Assembly (NCBI GenBank): GCA_900771325.1
Contig: CAAGNN010000140.1
Location: 1-5,238, forward strand
Direction: 5' to 3'
DNA from: Kiritimatiellia bacterium
GTDB lineage: Bacteria > Verrucomicrobiota > Kiritimatiellia > RFP12 > DVOR01
DNA: 5,238 nucleotides
The position numbers were made by a program, and so were the translations under genes. Shown here in pieces: positions 1 to 5,060 of this stretch. Under the pieces are notes generated by a model. That model was not told the origin of the DNA. It did not search any database and worked only from the letters and a program-made list of their open reading frames with translations. Within the stretch, counting starts at the first letter, position 1. Every line of letters begins with the position of its first letter.

Positions 1-307
1 CCTCGGCTGCCGAGAGGCGCTCGCCAATGGCCGCCACTTGGGCCTGCTGCGCGGCAATCTTGGCTTCGGCGCTCTGCGCTTCGCGCTGCGCGCTATCGAC
101 CTGCGCATTGGTGGCCAGCGTATCCTTGGGCCACACCTCCGCGCCATCGGTGAGGAGCATATAGCGGAAGGGCGTGGGGGGCTCGCTGGCGCTCGCCAAG
201 GCAACGCAGGATTGAGCAACCACAAAGAACACAAAGAACACAAAGAGGAGGGAGGGTGCGCACTGCGTGCGACGGGCAGGTTTACGATCTGTGAAAAGGG
301 GCTTCAT
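1..307 (-). CDS. Partial coiled-coil protein with signal-peptide-like, repeat-derived N-terminus (5' end only)
   Basis: The first 102 codons of a gene that runs off the left edge. The start at 307 follows an AAGGAG Shine-Dalgarno (SD) with 6 nt spacing, 20 nt after the stop of the 727-aa fibre-like gene, so the two are probably co-transcribed. Residues 1-14 are basic (MKPLFTDRKPARRT). Residues 19-30 are strongly hydrophobic (SLLFVFFVFFVV) and are encoded by the 9-nt CACAAAGAA array. The sequence VALASA at about 35-40 fits a signal peptidase I site. From about residue 67 the chain is Ala/Gln/Glu-rich (AQVDSAQREAQSAEAKIAAQ) and looks like a coiled coil. The first ~50 residues are closely related to the start of the upstream 727-aa protein, so the 5' ends are duplicated. 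A second fibre or fibre-associated protein is plausible from position, but no family is recognisable in this fragment. A later start at Met50 is possible but has no SD. Confidence 0.75.
   Translation of the reverse strand, partial: MKPLFTDRKPARRTQCAPSLLFVFFVFFVVAQSCVALASASEPPTPFRYMLLTDGAEVWPKDTLATNAQVDSAQREAQSAEAKIAAQQAQVAAIGERLSAAE
219..247. repeat. (CACAAAGAA)3 nonamer array
   Basis: Three tandem 9-nt units: CACAAAGAA, CACAAAGAA and CACAAAGAG (221-247). The preceding AGCAAC makes the 18 nt at 215-232 identical to the right edge of the window (5221-5238). Within the leftmost gene it encodes FVFFVFFV on the minus strand. Confidence 0.95.
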
Positions 308-327
308 TGTTTTCTCCTTTTGTTAAC

Positions 328-2511
328 TTAGCGCTCCACGAGGGCGAAGGTGCCGGCGGCCTCGTCCCACTGCCAGATGTAGGTGACGTTGTTGGTGGTG
401 CAGGTGACAGACGAGAGGGGGGCGAGGGCATCGAGCGCGGCCTGGAGCCCGGTGGTGTCGGCAATTGCGTGGTTATGGGTGGCCGGGGGGAAGGTGGTGG
501 GCTTGTTGGTGAGGTTGGCCCAGTCCCAGGTGGTGGGGAAGTCGGTGATAGCCGAAACGGTGTGCGTGTGGGAGATCGGGGCATACTTATCCGAGAGGCT
601 CTTGCCGCCCTCGTAGACGGTCGTGACAGTGAGCTTGCTCTTTTGCGTTTTGACATCCCACTCAAGGAGCGGGTTGTTCTCGGTCCGGTAGCCATTGAGG
701 CGATAGAAGCCCGTGATATTGAAGCCATAGTCGCTGACGGTGTTGAAGAATGGCGTCCCGTAGAGGGTCTTGAAGGAGTCCGTTCGGATGCCACCAGCGA
801 AGGAGGTCTCCTTACTCACCGCATCGAGTCTGTGGGAGGTGGTGTCGTAGGTGACATACTTTCCGGCCGGCTGCGCTCCAACTTCGGCGGCGGTGTAGGT
901 GGGCTTTGTGGCGGCCTTGGCCCAGGCGCTCACGGTGGGGTCGCTCTCGGTGGTGAGGTATTGGCTGTGGGTGTGTTCGAGTGCGGCTTTGCCATCGAGG
1001 GCGGCCTGCAGCCCGGTGGTGTCGGTAATGGCGTGGGTGTGGGCGGCATCTGCCTTGGTGTTATCGAGGAGGGCGAGTTGGCCTTCGAGGGTGGCGGCGA
1101 GGTCGGTATAGGCCCAGCCGAGGATGGGGCGGAAGGCTTGGCCGCCGGGGAGGGTGGTTTGGCTGGTGGGTTCGTTGGCGATGCCGCCGGAGGCGTTGAG
1201 CTGGGTTTTGAGGCCGAAGGTGCCGACGGATTTCCAGGCGGGCGCGGCGGGGTCGGTGACGAAGTAGAGGGCGACGCGCTCGGTGGCGCTTGGGTATGGC
1301 GCGCCGGGGAGGTGCGAAAGCGAGAAGGAGCAGGAGGCGTTGTAGGCGATGGTGGACCAATTGATCGCGCCGATGGATTGAAAGAGGACTTCGATCTCGC
1401 CGCTCTCGCCGACGTGGACGATGCGCGCGTAGAAGGTTGCGTTGGTGACGCCACCGGCATTATTGCGGCGGGTGAGGGTGACGACGCGCAGGTCGAGCGC
1501 TTCGCCGGAGAGGCCCCAATCGGCGAGGGTGCCCACCCAGCCGAAGAAGTTGGCGCGGTCGGTGCCGGTGGGCGGGGGGACGATGAGGGGGTCGGCGAGG
1601 AGGACGGCGCTCTCATCGGCCTTGGCATTGAGGGCGGTTTGGAGGCCCTCGGTGTCGGCGATGGCGTGGGTGTGTTCTAGGGCGGCTTTGGCGGCGAGGG
1701 CGCTCTCGTGCGCGGCATCGGTGGCTTGGAGCTCCGAGACGGTGTTGGTGTAGCTGGAGTAGAGGGCGTTAAAGTTGCCTGAGAGGGTGGAGAGATAGCC
1801 CTGATGCTGCTCGAGGACGCCGGCTTGGGCGTTGACGGCCTGGGTGATGGCGCTATCGGCTTCTTCGCGGGCCTGGGCTTCGGCGGAGAGGTCGACTTTG
1901 GTGGCGGCGACTTCGAGGATGGCCGCTTGGGTGGCGGCGACAATCTCGGCGAAGACATCCGGGGGTTGGAGGCTGGCGGGGTTGAAGCCGGGGGAACTCT
2001 GCATAATGAGCAGGCCGGAGGCGCGGTAGAGCGTGCCGGCGGTGGGGCTCTCGAGGGAGAGGACGAAGTCGTAGCGCTTGGCGCCGACGTCGCAGGCGGC
2101 AGTCCAGACAAAGGCGAGCTCGCTACCCTGGCGCGTGGCCTCTTTGGCCCAGTAGTTGCCCTTGGCATCGGCATCGCGCCAGAAGAAGCGGCTGGTGGCA
2201 TCGTCGGGCACGGCGATGGGTTTGGAGCGCTCGAGGAGGGTGCAGGCGAGGCGGAGGGTCTCGCCTTGGCGGATGGTGACGGCGACTTCGGCCGGGCGCG
2301 TGGCCTCCGCGCGCCAGGCGTAGGTGAGCATGGAGGGTGGCTCGCTGGCGCTCACATCGCTCGCCAAGGCAACGCAGGATTGAGAAACCACAAAGAACAC
2401 AAAGAACACAAAGGAGGCGCGTGCAGAGGCAGCGGACAGCAGACAGCCGACAGCGGACAGCGCGCACTGCGTGCGACCGGCGGGCTTTTGGTCTGTAGAA
2501 AGGGGCTTCAT
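328..2511 (-). CDS. Phage tail-fibre-like protein with HxH repeats and an apparent signal peptide
   Basis: A 727-aa protein, probably a host-binding tail fibre or appendage. Residues 1-60 are a signal-peptide-like leader: basic start, hydrophobic core SFVFFVFFVV at 33-42, and small residues around VALAS at 47-51. Residues 61-170 look like a β-rich N-terminal domain (VAVTIRQGETLRLAC at 76-90) reminiscent of BppU-type baseplate or fibre adaptors. Residues ~183-277 are a predicted coiled coil. HxH motifs occur at 280/282, 491/493, 513/515, 648/650 and 679/681. Most sit in repeats of the form HTHAITDTTGLQAALDGKA, which is common in trimeric fibres, where HxH sets can bind metal. A globular region of unknown fold spans ~303-480. 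The C-terminus is short, with no visible S74-type self-cleaving chaperone. The start is supported by an AAAGGA SD about 8 nt upstream. A start at Met61 would remove the leader but has no SD. Fibre role fairly sure; export is inferred. Confidence 0.85.
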   Translation of the reverse strand: MKPLSTDQKPAGRTQCALSAVGCLLSAASARASFVFFVFFVVSQSCVALASDVSASEPPSMLTYAWRAEATRPAEVAVTIRQGETLRLACTLLERSKPIAVPDDATSRFFWRDADAKGNYWAKEATRQGSELAFVWTAACDVGAKRYDFVLSLESPTAGTLYRASGLLIMQSSPGFNPASLQPPDVFAEIVAATQAAILEVAATKVDLSAEAQAREEADSAITQAVNAQAGVLEQHQGYLSTLSGNFNALYSSYTNTVSELQATDAAHESALAAKAALEHTHAIADTEGLQTALNAKADESAVLLADPLIVPPPTGTDRANFFGWVGTLADWGLSGEALDLRVVTLTRRNNAGGVTNATFYARIVHVGESGEIEVLFQSIGAINWSTIAYNASCSFSLSHLPGAPYPSATERVALYFVTDPAAPAWKSVGTFGLKTQLNASGGIANEPTSQTTLPGGQAFRPILGWAYTDLAATLEGQLALLDNTKADAAHTHAITDTTGLQAALDGKAALEHTHSQYLTTESDPTVSAWAKAATKPTYTAAEVGAQPAGKYVTYDTTSHRLDAVSKETSFAGGIRTDSFKTLYGTPFFNTVSDYGFNITGFYRLNGYRTENNPLLEWDVKTQKSKLTVTTVYEGGKSLSDKYAPISHTHTVSAITDFPTTWDWANLTNKPTTFPPATHNHAIADTTGLQAALDALAPLSSVTCTTNNVTYIWQWDEAAGTFALVER
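421..1689 (-). repeat. Intragenic HxH fibre repeats in the 727-aa gene
   Basis: Related coding segments at 1689-1621, 1050-955, 576-535 (shorter) and 483-421. They encode variants of HAIADTTGLQAALD with HTH or HNH. At DNA level the stretches around 437-461 and 1000-1024 are nearly identical, so recombination between them could shorten the fibre. Confidence 0.8.
2389..2415. repeat. (CACAAAGAA)3 nonamer array
   Basis: Three units, the last ending in GG instead of AA. The array sits inside the 5' end of the 727-aa gene and encodes FVFFVFFV. The flanks (AAGGCAACGCAGGATTGAG on the left) match those of the array at 219-247, so a larger segment was copied. Confidence 0.95.
2434..2461. repeat. (NGACAGC)4 heptamer array
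   Basis: Four uninterrupted 7-nt units: GGACAGC, AGACAGC, CGACAGC and GGACAGC. The array lies inside the 727-aa gene, codons ~17-26 (ALSAVGCLLS). It is inverted relative to the GCTGTCA units at 2546-2559. Confidence 0.95.
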
Positions 2512-2545
2512 TGGTTCTTCCTTTCGTTTATTCGTCGCGTGAGCG

Positions 2546-2561
2546 GCTGTCAGCTGTCAGC
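2546..2561. repeat. (GCTGTCA)2 heptamer array, inverted orientation
   Basis: Two GCTGTCA units that overlap the stop of the 137-aa gene and lie 35 nt upstream of the 727-aa start. The flank TTCGTCGCGTGAGCG matches TCCGTCGCGTTAGCG beside the array at 3109. Confidence 0.9.
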
Positions 2562-2963
2562 TTTCTTCACCTTCGCGGCGGTGATGGCGTAGGCCACGCG
2601 CAGGGTGCAGCCGATGGGCTCGGCGGTGAAGTTGGCGATAATGGCCTGGCTCCAGGTGGTGGCGTTGGAGTCTTGGCCGAGGGTGAGCTCGGCGGGCGTC
2701 TCGCCGCCTTCGCTGATGGCCGCGGCGAGGGCTTGGGAGGCCTGAAGGGCGAGCTCTGGGCTCTCAAAGGCGGCGCAGACAGCGAAGGAGAGCGACCAGA
2801 CGGCGTTTTTGCGCGCAGCGAGAGAGACCTCCTCGGCATCGATGGCCGCGCGCACCTGCACCTCGCGCCGCAGTTCGAGGCGCAGATCCTCCGGGCCGGT
2901 GAAGTCGCCGGACTGGAGGCTTGCGCCGTGGCACAGGATTGTTTCTCCAAGCTGGATGCGCAT
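2550..2963 (-). CDS. Small tail-region protein of unknown family
   Basis: A 137-aa protein lying between the tube and fibre genes. The start at 2963 follows AAAGGAG with a short spacer, and that SD overlaps the stop of the 36-aa ORF upstream (TGAAAGGAG), which suggests translational coupling. The N-terminus (MRIQLGETILCHGASLQSGD) and alternating polar and hydrophobic segments (VWSLSFAVCAAF at 55-66, CTLRVAYAITAAKV at 119-132) suggest a β-rich structural protein. Residues 68-84 are Ala-rich and probably helical. There is no signal peptide or membrane segment. The last codons (KADS) and the TGA stop lie inside the GCTGTCA repeat array, so the extreme C-terminus is repeat-derived. The position would suit a tail chaperone, a minor tail protein or a distal tail component. 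I do not recognise the family, so the tail role rests on context. Confidence 0.75.
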   Translation of the reverse strand: MRIQLGETILCHGASLQSGDFTGPEDLRLELRREVQVRAAIDAEEVSLAARKNAVWSLSFAVCAAFESPELALQASQALAAAISEGGETPAELTLGQDSNATTWSQAIIANFTAEPIGCTLRVAYAITAAKVKKADS

Positions 2964-2975
2964 TGGGTGCTCCTT

Positions 2976-3086
2976 TCAATGCTCGCTGGCGCTCGCAGTC
3001 GACAGCGGACAGCAGACAGCAGACAGTGCTGGCGCTCGATGTGTAGCGCCCGTCTGAGCCGTGAAAGTCTGTTTCTTGTGTTCCAT
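2976..3086 (-). CDS. 36-aa repeat-derived short ORF, possible leader
   Basis: A short ORF, MEHKKQTFTAQTG through to STASASEH. GGAG lies 6 nt before the ATG, and the TGA overlaps the SD of the 137-aa gene, leaving 12 nt between the stop and the next ATG. The middle (ALSAVCCPLSTASASE) comes from four 7-nt repeat units plus the SASE-coding motif, and is in the same frame as ALSAVGCLLSAAS in the 727-aa protein. It looks like a version of the shared leader that lacks the FVFFVFFVV core and stops early. It could be a coupling leader peptide, a remnant of a longer gene, or chance reading through repeats. Translation is unproven. Confidence 0.35.
   Translation of the reverse strand: MEHKKQTFTAQTGATHRAPALSAVCCPLSTASASEH
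3000..3027. repeat. (NGACAGC)4 heptamer array
   Basis: Units CGACAGC, GGACAGC, AGACAGC and AGACAGT, inside the 36-aa ORF. GCTCGCTGGCGCTCGC (2981-2996) lies just to the left, the same motif as at 181-196 and, interrupted, at 2340-2364. Confidence 0.95.
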
Positions 3087-3108
3087 CACTTTCTCCGTCG
3101 CGTTAGCG

Positions 3109-3150
3109 GCTGTCAGCTGTCCGCTGTCAGCTAGCAGCTAACAGCTAACG
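3109..3150. repeat. Six-unit heptamer array (GCTGTCN / GCTANCN)
   Basis: Units GCTGTCA, GCTGTCC, GCTGTCA, GCTAGCA, GCTAACA and GCTAACG. The array starts directly after the tube gene stop, read on the minus strand. It is the longest heptamer array here, with two sequence subtypes. Confidence 0.95.
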
Positions 3151-3151
3151 G

Positions 3152-4087
3152 CTATTCCGCCGTAAGTGCGAGGGAGAAGAGTTCTGCGGAGGTGGGGCTG
3201 CGGAAGGCGGTGAAGGCGATCTCGCCGATGCGGTCCTGCCCGCTCTCTGCGAAGTGGAGGGGGAAGGCTGCGAGCTTGGCGTTTTTGAGGGTGAGGGTGA
3301 GGCCTGGGGCATCCTGGCGGAGGGTGAGGTCGTAGCCCGGGCGGCTCTGGCCGATGCCTGCGCCGGTGCCTTGGAGGGCAAGGCGCTCCAGGAGGCTTTC
3401 GCCCAGGCCGAAGGGGGTGCACTTGGCGGTGCAGGAGAGGCCTGTGACGAAGGCGCCGATGGTGCCGACATCAACGGGGGCCTTGGTTTCGAGCTCGAGG
3501 CCGAAGTCAACGGTCCAGGCGCTCTGGTGCTGGATGGCGGTGGCCGGGGTGGTGGCCCAGGAGGCCTGCACGGGGAGGCTGGGGACTTCATCGGGGTTGG
3601 GCAGTGCGGTGAATGCGGCGGTGGAGCGGGTGTAGAGGGAATTGGGGACCTCGCGGGCGGTGGCATTCTTGAGGATGCCGGTGACCTCGAAGGCGCCGTA
3701 GGTGGCGGAGTTGGCGCCGAGGGTGAGGGGGGGTGGCTGGGAGACGAAGGCATTCTCGATCTTGTAGATGGAGCCATCGATGGCTTTGACCCAGACGCTG
3801 CGCATTGGGATGGCCTGACCAATGCGCAGGCTGCCAAAGCCCCAGAGGAAGGAGACAATCTCCGGCGTGAGGCGCCCGGCACCCTCGCAGGAGATTTTGA
3901 GCACGAGGTCTGAGCGGCGCTGATCGATGGCGCCAAAGCCGGCCACGGCGATGGCGAAGGTGCTCTCCTCCGGGGTGATGGAGCAGGAGGTGCCCCAAAT
4001 CGCGCCGGTATCGGCATCGGTGATGAAGAGGTGGGCCGGGCCGCGGAGGACGGCCGAGAGATCGTAGCTGGGCTGGTAGGCACTCAT
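3152..4087 (-). CDS. Probable major tail (tube) protein, two-domain
   Basis: A 311-aa protein that would polymerise into the tail tube. The start at 4087 follows AAGGA with about 7 nt spacing. This SD overlaps the TGA of the upstream gene (TGAAAGGA), so translation is probably coupled. The chain is β-rich and low in Lys, with no signal peptide or membrane segment. Its two halves look alike: KIENAFVSQPPPLTLGA (109-125) followed by YGAFEVTGI resembles LKNAKLAAFPLHFAES (267-282) followed by IGEIAFTAF. This suggests a tandem tube fold. A Pro/Thr-rich linker (~160-185) lies between the halves. Gene order after a gp36-like connector and a small neck candidate supports a tube role. The length is within the range of major tail proteins. 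Alternatives are a baseplate or minor tail protein. No conserved motif proves the family. The repeat array begins 1 nt after the stop. Confidence 0.65.
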   Translation of the reverse strand: MSAYQPSYDLSAVLRGPAHLFITDADTGAIWGTSCSITPEESTFAIAVAGFGAIDQRRSDLVLKISCEGAGRLTPEIVSFLWGFGSLRIGQAIPMRSVWVKAIDGSIYKIENAFVSQPPPLTLGANSATYGAFEVTGILKNATAREVPNSLYTRSTAAFTALPNPDEVPSLPVQASWATTPATAIQHQSAWTVDFGLELETKAPVDVGTIGAFVTGLSCTAKCTPFGLGESLLERLALQGTGAGIGQSRPGYDLTLRQDAPGLTLTLKNAKLAAFPLHFAESGQDRIGEIAFTAFRSPTSAELFSLALTAE

Positions 4088-4099
4088 AGTCTATTCCTT

Positions 4100-4621
4100 T
4101 CAGAGGAGTTCAGCGGAGAGGGTGAAGGTGACGGCGGTTGCGAGGACGTCGTTTCTGAGGCCTTCGCCCGGGGAGGCCTCCTCGATGGCCTCAAGGGCGA
4201 GGAAGGAGGAGGCGATGCGCCGGCACTTGAGGGCGAGGGCCACGAGCTCGGCGGCCTTGTTGCGGGTGATGTGGGTGCCGGCCGCGCCGCGGTTGGTCTT
4301 GGGGTTCTCAAGAATGCGCACCTCGAGCGTGAGCGGGTCGAAGCGCAGCACGCCTCTCACGCCTTTGGCCTTGTCAATGGCCGAGACCACACGGATGATG
4401 AGCAGCAGCGGGGCAATGCCGGTGAGCACATCATCGAGGCACTTGGGGAGCGTCTCGAGGTCTTCAACGATAATTAGCGCGCTGTGCGTGGCGAAGTCCT
4501 CCACCGCGCCAAGGAACTCGGCCACCTTTTGGCAGAGGGCGCGCAGGGTGCCTTCGCGCGCGGCGAGGGCCTCGTCGAGCGCGGGGTCGATGCCGTCGAG
4601 TTGGGTGTGATCAAATGCCAT
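4100..4621 (-). CDS. Putative neck / tail-completion protein (gp37-like position)
   Basis: A 173-aa protein. I chose Met at 4621 because a perfect AGGAGG lies 7 nt before it; the same frame stays open further upstream, to 4726, but only as an antiparallel-frame shadow within the connector gene. The ATG overlaps the last 11 nt of that gene, which indicates translational coupling. Residues 1-45 are acidic and helical. Residues 48-84 form a hydrophobic stretch (PLLLIIRVVSAID at 71-83) typical of a buried β-strand rather than a membrane helix. Residues 96-112 contain PLTLEVRILENPKTNRG, a conserved-looking ENPxxNR element. Residues 118-140 form an Ala-rich helix. In Mu-like phages the gene after gp36 is gp37 (DUF1834), with a neck or tail-terminator role suspected; here that link is positional only. 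Certainly coding, function uncertain. Confidence 0.6.
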   Translation of the reverse strand: MAFDHTQLDGIDPALDEALAAREGTLRALCQKVAEFLGAVEDFATHSALIIVEDLETLPKCLDDVLTGIAPLLLIIRVVSAIDKAKGVRGVLRFDPLTLEVRILENPKTNRGAAGTHITRNKAAELVALALKCRRIASSFLALEAIEEASPGEGLRNDVLATAVTFTLSAELL

Positions 4622-5060
4622 CGGCTTTCCTCCTGGTAAAGCTGCGCGCGCTCCGCGCGGCGCGGCGCTCGAAGACGGGGATGGGCTCGGTGTACTGCTC
4701 GGCAGGGGCCTCGGCGCCGGGCTCAACGGAGAGGCGCTTATCGGCCACGGCTTCGAGCAGGGCGATGGCTTGCTCGTAGAGTTTCTGGCGGCCCTCGCTG
4801 GGGGTGAGGTTGATGCGCACCACCAGGTTGTAGCACGCTAGGTCCATCGCCGAGGGCATCACTTCCGGCGGGAGGGTGCCAGCCGGGCCCAGCGCCACGC
4901 CGCTCTTGCGCAGGTAGCCCCAGCAGCGATCGACCGCGCGCGCAATCACCGCCGGCACAATGGCATCGGCATCGACCGCGAAGCGCTCCATGTAAAAGCG
5001 CCGCTCATCGATGGAGAGCGCGGTGGTGAGGTCCTCTTCGGTGGGTTTTCGCCAAGCCAT
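4611..5060 (-). CDS. gp36-like (DUF1320-type) head-tail connector candidate
   Basis: A 149-aa protein that probably sits at the portal-tail interface. The start at 5060 follows AAGGAG with 5 nt spacing. The layout fits Mu gp36/DUF1320 connectors: a short N-terminal segment (KPTEEDLTTALSID), a helix with AIVPAVIARAVDRCWGYLRKS (33-53), the characteristic PPEVMPSAMDLACYNLVVRI (64-83) matching the usual 'P..L...A.D.A.Y.L' pattern, then a helix around REGRQKLYEQ-like residues 90-108 (QKLYEQAIALLEAVADKRLS). Family members are typically ~135-150 aa, which matches. The C-terminal tail (113-149) is Pro/Glu- then Arg-rich and probably disordered. It is the first gene of the visible operon and overlaps the next gene. 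Family assignment is by eye only; an HK97 gp6-type adaptor would look similar. Confidence 0.65.
   Translation of the reverse strand: MAWRKPTEEDLTTALSIDERRFYMERFAVDADAIVPAVIARAVDRCWGYLRKSGVALGPAGTLPPEVMPSAMDLACYNLVVRINLTPSEGRQKLYEQAIALLEAVADKRLSVEPGAEAPAEQYTEPIPVFERRAARSARSFTRRKADGI

Larger units (their letters stand above)
2964..3151. other. Repeat-filled junction between tube and small tail genes
   Basis: 188 nt holding two inverted heptamer arrays, the SASE-coding GC motif and the 36-aa ORF. No clear terminator with a T-run and no promoter were seen on the minus strand. Confidence 0.8.

Noticed and set aside
35..46. Lipoprotein signal in the leader (AQSC / SQSC)
   Set aside because: The residues before Cys do not fit the lipobox [LVI][ASTVI][GAS]C; a signal peptidase I site fits better.
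307..1680. Long plus-strand ORF of 457 aa
   Set aside because: It is a Gly/Val/Glu-rich antisense shadow of the fibre gene, caused by high GC and few stop codons; it has no domain pattern.
1804..2592. Plus-strand ORF of 262 aa including NHKEHKEHKGG
   Set aside because: It is antisense to the fibre gene. The HKE repeat is just the plus-strand reading of the nonamer array.
2511..3134. Plus-strand ORF of 207 aa
   Set aside because: It is low-complexity antisense across the 137-aa gene and repeats, with no ribosome site and repeat-derived ends.
219..3150. CRISPR array
   Set aside because: Repeat units are 7 or 9 nt and contiguous, without unique spacers.
3145..4083. Minus-strand ORF of 312 aa in another frame of the tube gene
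   Set aside because: It is Pro/Ser-rich throughout, a typical out-of-frame shadow; the 311-aa frame has the SD and β-rich composition.
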